DNA from: an uncultured Methylococcaceae bacterium
GTDB lineage: Bacteria; Pseudomonadota; Gammaproteobacteria; Methylococcales; Methylococcaceae
Assembly: GCA_903859815.1 (NCBI GenBank)
Contig: CAIOOA010000006.1
Location: 1-43,069 of the forward strand
DNA: 43,069 nt
Direction: 5' to 3'
Below the pieces are notes generated by a model. It worked only from the letters and a program-made list of their open reading frames with translations, made no database searches and was not told where the DNA came from. Of this stretch, positions 1-6,286 are shown piece after piece; position 1 is the stretch's first letter; each line of letters begins with the position of its first letter. A program made the translations under genes and the position numbers.

Positions 1-51
1 AAGAGCAAAATCTGGTCTGTGGTTTCCCGGCCAATCGTCCCTTGCCCGACC

Positions 52-142
52 GCCTAACCCACTATTCGACCGGACGCGGGGTTAAGCTTTGGCTCATTTT
101 TCAACCTTCGTCCGCCCGCGCCGGTCAATGCGGGCGTTAGGT
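52..142 (+). repeat. attC recombination site 1 (divergent)
   Basis: Starts GCCTAAC and ends GTTAGGT, with complementary inner arms around CCGGACGCGG and CGCCGGTCAATGCGGGC. Its interior differs from the later near-identical attC sites, so this cassette probably joined the array from a different source. The 51 bases before it are the tail of a truncated upstream cassette and include the AAGAGCAAAAT linker seen before other attC sites. Confidence 0.8.
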
Positions 143-189
143 GTTGCGGTATCGCCGTCATTTACCGCTTCAGTAAAGGAGTTATTGCA

Positions 190-543
190 ATGAAAACATT
201 GATATTTACCACTGCGTTGCTCATAACGGTTTCAATGCCAACCTTTTCGGCACCTGACTTTACACAGCTAGAACATTGGAAAGCGGAAGTGCGGGGCGAA
301 GATTATACAGCAGGTAGCTTGGACAGCGTGGAAGCAGAAACGGCCAAGCACTTTGTTGTTCGCCAAGATGCAGGCACTTCTTGCGCTGCCGGCAATCATT
401 GGCTCTTTAATAAACTGAGCAAATCTTACAAGCCGGTTGATGCGGGAACCTGCGATGATAGGAAATTTAAAGTCAATTTAGAATCTCAAAAGTTAATCTT
501 CAAGAGCGGTAAAAAGATAACTGCTCAGTATCCAATTTGGTGA
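190..543 (+). CDS. Small secreted protein of unknown function (cassette gene)
   Basis: Encodes 117 residues. The first ~20 residues are a Sec signal peptide: Lys at position 2, a hydrophobic core, and a cut near TFSA-PD. The mature part is small and polar with two cysteines (in SCAAGNHW and GTCDD) that could form a periplasmic disulfide. I do not recognise the family. The start follows AAAGGAG (175-181), a strong ribosome-binding site. It is the only gene in its cassette, with attC 1 ending 47 bases upstream and attC 2 beginning 9 bases after the stop. Secreted orphan proteins are common cargo of chromosomal integrons. The gene is convincing, its function unknown. Confidence 0.8.
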   Translation: MKTLIFTTALLITVSMPTFSAPDFTQLEHWKAEVRGEDYTAGSLDSVEAETAKHFVVRQDAGTSCAAGNHWLFNKLSKSYKPVDAGTCDDRKFKVNLESQKLIFKSGKKITAQYPIW

Positions 544-552
544 TCTTGTGTT

Positions 553-668
553 GCCTAACAAGGCACTCCAGCCGGCCGCGCCTTTTTTGTGTCTTTCAAG
601 TTCCGTTTTATGTTCAGCGGTTCCGGTTTCGCGGCGGGCACGTCTGCTAAGGGCCGTAGCCGTTAGGC
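553..668 (+). repeat. attC recombination site 2 (long, divergent)
   Basis: GCCTAAC at 553 and GTTAGGC ending at 668 bound a 116-bp site, longer than the 91-96 bp sites that follow, with a different interior. Toward its 3' end it contains AAGGGCCGTAGCC, a string that elsewhere in the array occurs upstream of attC (for example near 1566 and 4403). It may therefore be a recombinant site. Confidence 0.75.
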
Positions 669-725
669 AGTACAGAACAGCAACTGCTTCCGTTCTCGGT
701 TATCCTTAGTTTTTGAGTAGGCATC

Positions 726-1559
726 TTGAAAATATCACCCACTCACACACAAGCTTTACTTCTAATAGCTTGTTTTTATAATACAAGCACAGTTGCAGAA
801 GATACCGTTATGGGTAGCTTCGTCAAAGGCATGGCCTACGAAATAGGCGGCAGATTAATGGGGGCTATTATTGATAATATGGTGAAGTCCCCTAAATCAC
901 AATTGAAATGGTATCAGGGTGCGGCTCACCCACGCTATCCTAATGTAATAGCAGATAATTCTCCCAATACTTGGAGACCTGCTGAAGGATATGTTTGGGC
1001 CAATCCAAATGATAGCAACGACTGGACTGTTATTTTGAAAAAGTCAAATCGTGCATCATATTTTATGGACTCTAACTCCCTCCCATCAAATATTAGCTAT
1101 CAAGTTGTCTACGGGGGAAGCGATGGTGTAAATTTGAGATCAGCACCAGGTAGCAAAGATATTATAGCGACAGCCTACAAACAAAGCGTTATCGCAATAC
1201 ATGGCTTATCTTATAAGCCATATTTTGTTGATAATATTCCTTGGGTTAAAGTTAAGTTAGTCGGGTGGATGGCGAAAAAACGACATGACAAGGAATATCC
1301 ATATATTTTGCCTGTCCAAGGCAATCTTGCATATGTCGCATGGGATGGCGGTGATGATGAAAGCGATAATTTCATAGCGTTAAAAGCTCGGCCAAACATA
1401 TCTACTACTCGCATCGCAAAGGTCTATACCAATACGTCTATACGAATTAGTGAATCACAAGACAACGGCAATTATGAATGGGTTAAAGCCGAATTGATTG
1501 GATGGATGGCATTAAGCAACAGAAATGGAACACAGTTGTTATCAGAAATTGAGCAGTGA
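726..1559 (+). CDS. Secreted protein with two bacterial SH3-like domains (cassette gene)
   Basis: Encodes 277 residues from a TTG start at 726. That start includes a signal peptide (hydrophobic ALLLIACFYNTSTVA, cut near A-ED); the next ATG (809) would lose it, so TTG is preferred although the ribosome-binding site is weak. Two related repeats follow. Residues ~125-185 contain VNLRSAPGSK and end WVKVKLVGWMAKK; residues ~215-270 contain LKARPNIS and end WVKAELIGWMAL. The NLRSxPG and GWM patterns are typical of bacterial SH3 (SH3b) domains, which usually bind peptidoglycan or mediate periplasmic contacts. The middle is rich in Trp and Tyr. No catalytic domain is seen. Likely envelope-associated; exact role unknown. 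Confidence 0.78.
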   Translation: MKISPTHTQALLLIACFYNTSTVAEDTVMGSFVKGMAYEIGGRLMGAIIDNMVKSPKSQLKWYQGAAHPRYPNVIADNSPNTWRPAEGYVWANPNDSNDWTVILKKSNRASYFMDSNSLPSNISYQVVYGGSDGVNLRSAPGSKDIIATAYKQSVIAIHGLSYKPYFVDNIPWVKVKLVGWMAKKRHDKEYPYILPVQGNLAYVAWDGGDDESDNFIALKARPNISTTRIAKVYTNTSIRISESQDNGNYEWVKAELIGWMALSNRNGTQLLSEIEQ

Positions 1560-1593
1560 GCCAAGTAGGGCCGTAGCCAGCGTAACGCGGTAA

Positions 1594-1624
1594 GGCGCAA
1601 TAGCGGTACTCCGCGTATTGCGCC
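1594..1624. repeat. Cassette 3'-end hairpin (GCGCAAT family)
   Basis: Arms GGCGCAATAGCGG and CCGCGTATTGCGCC form a long imperfect stem 57 bases before attC 3. Closely related hairpins occupy the same place in neighbouring cassettes. There is no T-tract after the stem, so it is not a classical terminator. It resembles REP-like intergenic hairpins. Confidence 0.8.
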
Positions 1625-1680
1625 GAATGGATAAAAAGAGCAAAATCCATGAATGACCGGCATTGTTTCGCTACCCACCC

Positions 1681-1771
1681 GCCTAACCCGCCGTTCCAGC
1701 CGACCCGCGTGGAAGTTTGGCGTGTTCAGTCTGGCTCCTTCCGCGCGGGCGGCTGAACGGGGTCGTTAGGC
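1681..1771 (+). repeat. attC recombination site 3
   Basis: GCCTAAC (1681-1687) pairs with GTTAGGC (1765-1771). The inner arms CCGTTCCAGCCGACCCGCG and CGCGCGGGCGGCTGAACGG are complementary, with a short variable loop between them. It is almost identical to sites 4, 6 and 7. Confidence 0.92.
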
Positions 1772-1811
1772 GTGGGAGGCTCCCCGGACGTAACCGTATA
1801 AGAGCAAAAAA

Positions 1812-2369
1812 ATGAAGATGAAATTATTGGCAAATTTGGCAATTGGGGCGTTGATACTTGGAATATCGGGTCCGGTAAGTGCGACTCCTTTCCAATGGAC
1901 AGTCGCAGGTGGTGGAAACGGTCATTGGTATGAGTTTGTGTCTTCTATTGTTACTTGGGATACCGCTAACGCAAATGCGCAGGCTTCAACATACAATGGC
2001 ATGCCCGGACACCTCGCTACCATTACCAGTGCAGAGGAAAATGACTGGGTCTTTAGTAATGTTGGCCTAGCCGGAATCAGTATTTGGCTTGGTGCTACAG
2101 ACCAGTCACATGAAGGAACCTGGACATGGGTAACAGACGAAACATGGAACTATACAAATTGGGATAATTTATATGGAGAGCCAAATGGTGGTGTCGGGGC
2201 TAATTATCTTGCTTTTAATTGGAATATTGCATCTCGCTGGAACGATGAAAGCGGATCAGCTAGGTATATTGTAGAGTATCAAACGGCTTCTGTTCCAGAA
2301 CCTGCTACCATGCTCCTTCTAGGCACAGGCTTAGCCTGTCTCGTAGGAACACGAAGAAAGAAAAAATAG
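1812..2369 (+). CDS. PEP-CTERM C-type lectin-like protein (cassette gene)
   Basis: Encodes 185 residues: an N-terminal signal peptide (residues 1-24, cut after VSA), a C-type lectin fold and a C-terminal PEP-CTERM sorting signal. The lectin part shows GHLATITSAEEN (66-77), WLGATDQ, WTWVTDE and YTNW. It has both calcium/sugar motifs: EPN (123-125), the mannose-type version, and WND (143-145). The tail is VPEPA (161-165), a hydrophobic helix, then RRKKK. PEP-CTERM proteins are cut and anchored by an exosortase and are tied to exopolysaccharide or biofilm matrix. No exosortase gene is in the window, so one must be encoded elsewhere for this cassette to work. Start: ATG at 1812 after an AAGAG ribosome-binding site. 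Family call is confident; the sugar ligand is inferred. Confidence 0.9.
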   Translation: MKMKLLANLAIGALILGISGPVSATPFQWTVAGGGNGHWYEFVSSIVTWDTANANAQASTYNGMPGHLATITSAEENDWVFSNVGLAGISIWLGATDQSHEGTWTWVTDETWNYTNWDNLYGEPNGGVGANYLAFNWNIASRWNDESGSARYIVEYQTASVPEPATMLLLGTGLACLVGTRRKKK

Positions 2370-2412
2370 GATAATCGGGGTCACATACGAATTAAATGTT
2401 ATAGGGCCGTAG

Positions 2413-2444
2413 GGCGCAATAGCGGTTCCGCCGCATATCGCGCC
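2413..2444. repeat. Cassette 3'-end hairpin (GCGCAAT family)
   Basis: GGCGCAATAGCGG pairs with CCGCATATCGCGCC, 56 bases before attC 4 and preceded by AGGGCCGTA. Same position and sequence family as the hairpin at 1594. Confidence 0.78.
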
Positions 2445-2499
2445 GAATGTAAAAAAGTGCAAGATCCATGAAAATCCGGCATTGTCTTTTTATCCACGC

Positions 2500-2590
2500 G
2501 CCTAACCCGCCGTTCCAGCCGACCCGCGTGGACGTTTGGCTTTATTTTTCTGGCTCCTTCCGCGCGGGCGGCTGAACGGGGTCGTTAGGC
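2500..2590 (+). repeat. attC recombination site 4
   Basis: GCCTAAC (2500-2506) to GTTAGGC (2584-2590), 91 bp, with the same inner arms as site 3. Its last bases (TTAGG) also lie where a ribosome-binding site is needed for the gene starting at 2596. Confidence 0.92.
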
Positions 2591-2595
2591 AACCT

Positions 2596-3549
2596 ATGTA
2601 CTCACTTGATCAGCCACTTACTGGAGACCTTATTCTCTGTAGGTCTCACAATACAAAAAGCAAGAATTTGCTTTGGCAAAGAATATTTCGTCCAAAAATC
2701 GGAGCATCCTATACACATGTTCTACTTATGTGTACCAATACATTTGCTATACACGCAACACCAGTTGGCGGTGTAAGCTTTATAGGTCTTTATGATTTAC
2801 TATGCACATCAGAATACAAAAACTCTTGGAAAATATATAGAAATTTAGAAATTGAAAATTTTACAAAAGAAGATTTTTTATCAGCACATAAAAAAATTAA
2901 CGAAGCATCCATGTATTTTTTTTTACAAAAATACAATTATGCCTTCAATATTCCAGAACCGTGGTACATCACCAAAAGAACACGAAAAAGTTTTTGTTCG
3001 CAATTAATTTCAAGAATTTTTGCTCGAATCAATATTGATCTTGACGTTACAAATAAAAATCCATCTCTTGTTCTGCCAGCAGATATAGAGTTATCAACAA
3101 AAGATCAAAGTAAATGGCGAGAAGTTACTCATATCTATACTTCACGAATAGACGATGCTAATAAATCGAAAGCATTGCTTCTGAGCATAATTAATTCAGA
3201 AATGCAAGATATTGAACTCTATCAAGTCCAATCAAAATTTGATACCACAGTGCAAAATCATCATGCCCGTGAACTAATAGCACTGCAGCAGTTTGAAGAG
3301 ACAGTAAATAAATTAGATCAAATTATTCACTCCGTTAATTCTGCATTCGATCCAAATATACATCCAAGAAAGCCATACAAATTTCCGACAAATCGCGAAG
3401 AATATCTCAGAAACGGCAGCATAAAGAATTGGATAACGCGTGATATTTACAGAAAATATTTGACGGGGAGATATATAAAATCTGCATTAGAAAAATTTCG
3501 TTTTTGGACAAAATGGCTAATTCATCGGTCGAGGGGACGATCATCTTAA
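2596..3549 (+). CDS. YiiX-like permuted NlpC/P60 (papain-fold) protein (cassette gene)
   Basis: Encodes 317 residues. An in-frame TTG lies further upstream (2536), but it is inside attC 4, so the ATG at 2596, just six bases after the attC, is taken as the start. The N-terminal half matches the YiiX/YaeF permuted papain fold: TGDLILCRS (9-17), SYTHVLLM with candidate catalytic His41, an AIHATPVGG turn, then KSFCSQLISRIF with candidate nucleophile Cys134, and LPADIELS. Such proteins are amidases or peptidases acting on cell-wall or lipid-linked substrates. Residues ~200-317 are charged, probably helical, and match nothing I know. The gene is much more AT-rich than the attC modules around it, a sign of foreign origin. 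No signal peptide is seen. Confidence 0.72.
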   Translation: MYSLDQPLTGDLILCRSHNTKSKNLLWQRIFRPKIGASYTHVLLMCTNTFAIHATPVGGVSFIGLYDLLCTSEYKNSWKIYRNLEIENFTKEDFLSAHKKINEASMYFFLQKYNYAFNIPEPWYITKRTRKSFCSQLISRIFARINIDLDVTNKNPSLVLPADIELSTKDQSKWREVTHIYTSRIDDANKSKALLLSIINSEMQDIELYQVQSKFDTTVQNHHARELIALQQFEETVNKLDQIIHSVNSAFDPNIHPRKPYKFPTNREEYLRNGSIKNWITRDIYRKYLTGRYIKSALEKFRFWTKWLIHRSRGRSS

Positions 3550-3561
3550 TCAACGCGGTAA

Positions 3562-3593
3562 GGCGCAATAGCGGCCCCGCCGCGTATTGCGCC
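3562..3593. repeat. Cassette 3'-end hairpin (GCGCAAT family)
   Basis: GGCGCAATAGCGG pairs with CCGCGTATTGCGCC. It begins 13 bases after the preceding stop codon and 57 bases before attC 5. Nearly identical to the copy at 1594. Confidence 0.8.
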
Positions 3594-3649
3594 GAATGGG
3601 AAAAGAGAGCAAAATCCATGAATGCCGGACACTGTATCTCTATCCACCC

Positions 3650-3745
3650 GCCTAACCCGCCGTTCCAGCCGACCCGCGCCCATCGCTTGCCGTGTTGGGT
3701 TCGGGTTCCGCCTTGGGCGCGGGCGGCTGAACGGAGGAGTTAGGC
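3650..3745 (+). repeat. attC recombination site 5
   Basis: GCCTAAC (3650-3656) to GTTAGGC (3739-3745), 96 bp. The outer and inner arms match the other sites, but the loop is longer and distinct (CATCGCTTGCCGTG region). Confidence 0.9.
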
Positions 3746-3806
3746 CCCACTTCATTACATCATCTGTCAACGCGATTTCGCTGAATCAATCAATGAGGAG
3801 ATTAAT

Positions 3807-4403
3807 ATGCCTGTATTGGACATTAGCCGCTTGAATACTTCGATCGGTATATGCGGCGTGGTGAGCACCTTGGCTGCCGTTTATTCAATGCGGCCAGGAG
3901 TGCAACATTCTGTGAACATCCAAACGAGTGAAAGCAGTGATGCCTTGACCTACGTGTACGACATCATCTGCGGCTTCTTGTCCTACCTAGAAGAAAACGG
4001 TGACAAGGAAGTCATTCAGGAGACGGAGGCTATCACGAAGTCCTTCGGAGGTGTCTATTCGAGTTGGACCGTCACGGGGTACCTCACTCGAGGGCGACGC
4101 GAAGAGGACCTCAAGGGTGGGCGCTATGCCATGGCCTTGACTCCGAACGGGATATTGGCGTTGCTAGAGTTCCTAGGCTTGCGAGGTGTCCGGTCTGACA
4201 AGGACGTGCCTGGGGACGCCATCATCGGCTTAACGCGCTCAGGCGCACCAACTAACAATTGGGGAAATCTCGCGCACTGGACCTTTCGATCTTCTGCTGG
4301 CACATGGCTCAATCATGGAGCAAACTATACGTCCCTCTCCGCCTTGAACCAAGCCGCCAGTCGAGATTACTCGGCTATCACTTGGATCAGTGTGCACGGA
4401 TAA
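3807..4403 (+). CDS. Hypothetical cassette protein with Cys/His motifs
   Basis: Encodes 198 residues from ATG 3807, after GAGGAG at 3791-3796, a strong ribosome-binding site. I do not recognise a family. Visible features are Cys16 in SIGICGVVSTL near the N-terminus, an acidic helical stretch (SYLEENGDKEV), and WGNLAHWTF with His157 followed by His170 (WLNHGANYTS). A Cys in a small-residue helix early and a His later is the order used by papain-fold peptidases, so that fold is possible but unproven. No signal peptide is present; the N-terminal hydrophobic patch is short. Codon use is less AT-rich than in the preceding cassette. Confidence 0.7.
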   Translation: MPVLDISRLNTSIGICGVVSTLAAVYSMRPGVQHSVNIQTSESSDALTYVYDIICGFLSYLEENGDKEVIQETEAITKSFGGVYSSWTVTGYLTRGRREEDLKGGRYAMALTPNGILALLEFLGLRGVRSDKDVPGDAIIGLTRSGAPTNNWGNLAHWTFRSSAGTWLNHGANYTSLSALNQAASRDYSAITWISVHG

Positions 4404-4412
4404 GGGCCGTAG

Positions 4413-4444
4413 GGCGCAATCGCGGCTCCGCCTCGTATTGCGCC
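4413..4444. repeat. Cassette 3'-end hairpin (GCGCAAT family)
   Basis: GGCGCAATCGCGG pairs with CCTCGTATTGCGCC, beginning 10 bases after the preceding stop codon and preceded by AAGGGCCGTA as at 2403. Confidence 0.78.
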
Positions 4445-4466
4445 GCATGGGAAAGTTGAAACATTC

Positions 4467-4495
4467 GGCGGAATACGCTAAACCGCTATTCCGCC
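4467..4495. repeat. Second hairpin in the same cassette tail (GCGGAAT type)
   Basis: GGCGGAATACGC pairs with CCGCTATTCCGCC and is followed by CTACC. It is a sister of the GCGCAAT hairpin with compensating base changes in both arms. It makes this cassette tail longer than the others. Confidence 0.78.
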
Positions 4496-4571
4496 CTACC
4501 TGTTTTCAAGATAATTTAACAAGCAAAGAAAAAAAACCCATGAAACCCCGGCCTTATCTCTCTGCCCATCC

Positions 4572-4662
4572 GCCTAACCCGCCGTTCCAGCCGACCCGCG
4601 TGGACGTTTGGCTTCATTGTTCTGGCTCCTTCCGCGCGGGCGGCTGAACGGGGGCGTTAGGC
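4572..4662 (+). repeat. attC recombination site 6
   Basis: GCCTAAC (4572-4578) to GTTAGGC (4656-4662), 91 bp, near-identical to sites 3 and 4. Confidence 0.92.
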
Positions 4663-4701
4663 GTCGCAGGTGGTGTTTTCGTCATCCTGATCTTCTGTCT
4701 G

Positions 4702-5196
4702 GTGACTCTTCTCTGCGTAACTTGCCTATTTTTCATTTGCAATTCAAACTCTAGCGAGGCTACAACCATGGGAATGACACAAGTAGATGCTTGGGATTCA
4801 AGCAGAATACTTGATCCACGCAATCCACGCATCACGGGCTATTCCAGTCGGACCACGATAAATTGGGCGGGGCTCAGATTAAGCAGTAATAATTTTTTCC
4901 AAAAACTGAGACGTATACGGCAAGTAGAGGCATGGCCTGTCTTTGCATGCGCAGAGGTTAACGCGGTACATTTACTAACGCAAGGCAATTCGAAGCTCTC
5001 GAACATTCGAATACAAAAGGCGGTTGATGGTCATCTTTTGAAGCCCCCCTGCAGTAACTGCGATCAATGGCTAGAATTAACTGAGAATCGCATCTACAAG
5101 ATTCGCGATAGTTTTTTGATGACGGATCAAGAAGAAGCCGATAGCCGCACACCTAAACCTGGACCAACAAAAGCTGATTTTCCGCCGTTGTCGTAG
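4702..5196 (+). CDS. Cytidine-deaminase-fold protein, possible toxin-type deaminase (cassette gene)
   Basis: Encodes 164 residues from GTG 4702. It carries the zinc-site signature of the deaminase superfamily: CAEVNAV (Cys83-Ala-Glu85, ligand plus catalytic Glu) and PPCSNCDQW (Cys117 and Cys120 ligands). The first ligand is Cys rather than His, and the protein is short, as in deaminase domains of bacterial polymorphic toxins (YwqJ-like) rather than metabolic cytidine deaminases. The start is uncertain. A hydrophobic stretch covers residues 2-13 and the open frame continues hydrophobic upstream into the attC boundary; ATG 4768 is an alternative that would give a soluble protein. The tail is Pro-rich. 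No immunity gene is seen in the cassette. Deaminase fold is fairly sure; substrate unknown. Confidence 0.68.
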   Translation: MTLLCVTCLFFICNSNSSEATTMGMTQVDAWDSSRILDPRNPRITGYSSRTTINWAGLRLSSNNFFQKLRRIRQVEAWPVFACAEVNAVHLLTQGNSKLSNIRIQKAVDGHLLKPPCSNCDQWLELTENRIYKIRDSFLMTDQEEADSRTPKPGPTKADFPPLS

Positions 5197-5204
5197 CCGG
5201 GTAG

Positions 5205-5232
5205 GTCGGGCAAAGTCTTTTTGTTGCCCGAC
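5205..5232. repeat. Cassette 3'-end hairpin (unrelated stem)
   Basis: GTCGGGCAA pairs perfectly with TTGCCCGAC around a T-rich loop. It sits where the other cassettes carry the GCGCAAT hairpin, 9 bases after the stop codon and before the conserved AAAGAGC linker, but the stem sequence is different. Confidence 0.8.
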
Positions 5233-5287
5233 GAAAAGAGCGAAGAGCAAGAGCCATGAACCCTCGGCCTTGTCTCCCTGCCCACCG

Positions 5288-5381
5288 GCCTAACCCGCCG
5301 TTCCAGCCGACCCAAGTGGTGGACGTTTGGTGTGTTCATTCTGGCTCCTTTCACGCGGGCGGCTGAACGGGGTCGTTAGGC
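5288..5381 (+). repeat. attC recombination site 7
   Basis: GCCTAAC (5288-5294) to GTTAGGC (5375-5381), 94 bp, with the same arms as sites 3, 4 and 6. Confidence 0.92.
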
Positions 5382-5407
5382 CACAACATTTAGAGGAGAA
5401 CGTTTAA

Positions 5408-5947
5408 ATGCCTGGATTTCTCGACGCGACGCTGGGTGGACTCCTAGGTAGTAGTGTCACTACCGCGATCTTGGGAGCCTTGTTTCTCAGGCACAACAAG
5501 ACGATCGAAGCGCAGATTGGCACCAAATTTGGCGAGAATTTAAAAGTTTTTGAATCAACGCGCTCTTGGAAAGAACAAGCCCTGTCGCAATTGCTCGGGC
5601 CGATTCAGATGCAGTTGGAGCGAACAAAGCGCGCATATAACCGTTGGGACAACAGAAATCTTCATTTGGAAGGGAAGGTAATTCGAGAGGGCAACCTCGC
5701 GATCCGTGACCTTCTTCTGTCGAAGGGTCATCTAATCCCTCCGCATCTGATGCAACACGCTGTAAGCCTAGTCGAGCATTATGATTCATGGCTTGAAGCG
5801 TATGATCGTATTCGCGGAGATCCATTGAAAGCGGATGAGGCGGACTTCGTCTTTGTCGGACCCGAGGGATATCCATTTCCAGTAGAGGCCGAAGCAGAAT
5901 TCAAGGCCGAGTTCCGAAAATTGCAGGGGGAACTGTATGGGGTCTAA
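5408..5947 (+). CDS. Membrane-anchored helical protein of unknown function (cassette gene)
   Basis: Encodes 179 residues from ATG 5408, after AGAGGAGA (5392-5399), a strong ribosome-binding site. Residues ~7-27 (LGGLLGSSVTTAILGALFL) form one transmembrane segment, followed by RHNK. The rest is soluble, charged and largely helical, with a possible coiled coil at ~30-90 (KTIEAQIGTKFGENLKVFE onward) and an ordered segment with FVFVGPEGYPFP near 147-160. The positive residues just after the helix suggest the bulk is cytoplasmic. I do not recognise a named family. It is the last full cassette before the array ends. Confidence 0.75.
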   Translation: MPGFLDATLGGLLGSSVTTAILGALFLRHNKTIEAQIGTKFGENLKVFESTRSWKEQALSQLLGPIQMQLERTKRAYNRWDNRNLHLEGKVIREGNLAIRDLLLSKGHLIPPHLMQHAVSLVEHYDSWLEAYDRIRGDPLKADEADFVFVGPEGYPFPVEAEAEFKAEFRKLQGELYGV

Positions 5948-5957
5948 GGCCGTAAGT

Positions 5958-5978
5958 CGGAACCATGGACGGGTTCCG
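5958..5978. repeat. Cassette 3'-end hairpin (unrelated stem)
   Basis: CGGAACC pairs with GGTTCCG around ATGGACG, 11 bases after the stop codon and preceded by AAGGCCGTA. Third stem sequence found at the same structural position. Confidence 0.75.
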
Positions 5979-6044
5979 CCGAATGAAAAACAAGGGTGAA
6001 AGAGCAAAGTCCATGAATACCCGGCTTTGTCTCCCTGCACGCCC

Positions 6045-6125
6045 GCCTAACCCGCCGTTCAAGTCAACCCGCGTGGACGTTTGCCGTTTTCATTCTGGCC
6101 CCTAGGATGAACGGGGTCGTTAAGC
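6045..6125 (+). repeat. attC recombination site 8 (degraded; end of array)
   Basis: GCCTAAC (6045-6051) to GTTAAGC (6119-6125). The right arm is damaged: the CGCGCGGGCGG part is missing and CCCTAGGATGAACGG remains. The core has A instead of G at the second R. No attC or cassette gene follows, so this is the distal end of the array. Confidence 0.82.
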
Positions 6126-6286
6126 ATGACGAACAACCGGACTGAAAGCGGAGATTATAATAAATATAATAACAACCGATCCTTCTGCAAATACCCGCGC
6201 ATTGCGGTTTGTCACATTTTTTCTGGTGCTTGGCAGCGTCATCGGTCAGTTTTCTACATTTATTTTTGGACATAACTAGACGTTAT
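6126..6286. other. Gene-free junction after the cassette array
   Basis: AT-rich, with several stop codons in all frames. I see no gene. It contains GGTCAGTTTTC near 6244, similar to the GGTCAACTGAAT core of the 42-bp repeats that follow, so it may be an eroded part of the same remnant. Confidence 0.5.

Larger units (their letters stand above)
1..6125 (+). mobile_element. Integron gene-cassette array (partial, integrase outside window)
   Basis: Eight attC sites occur at 0.4-1.1 kb spacing, each beginning with GCCTAAC (RYYYAAC) and ending with GTTAGGC or a close variant (GTTRRRY). Cutting at G/TTRRRY gives seven complete cassettes: 137-662, 663-1765, 1766-2584, 2585-3739, 3740-4656, 4657-5375 and 5376-6119. 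Each holds one ORF on the + strand that reads toward its own attC, the standard cassette layout. The attI/integrase end must therefore lie to the left. Most of the attC sites are near-identical in sequence and length (about 91-96 bp), typical of sedentary chromosomal integrons. No intI gene, attI site or cassette promoter is visible. Confidence 0.93.

Noticed and set aside
1-190. Integron integrase or attI in the window
   Set aside because: No tyrosine-recombinase sequence is present; the array is entered in mid-course.
3504-3834. ORFs spanning attC 5 (both strands)
   Set aside because: They read through the attC and hairpin repeats, and similar false frames appear at every attC.
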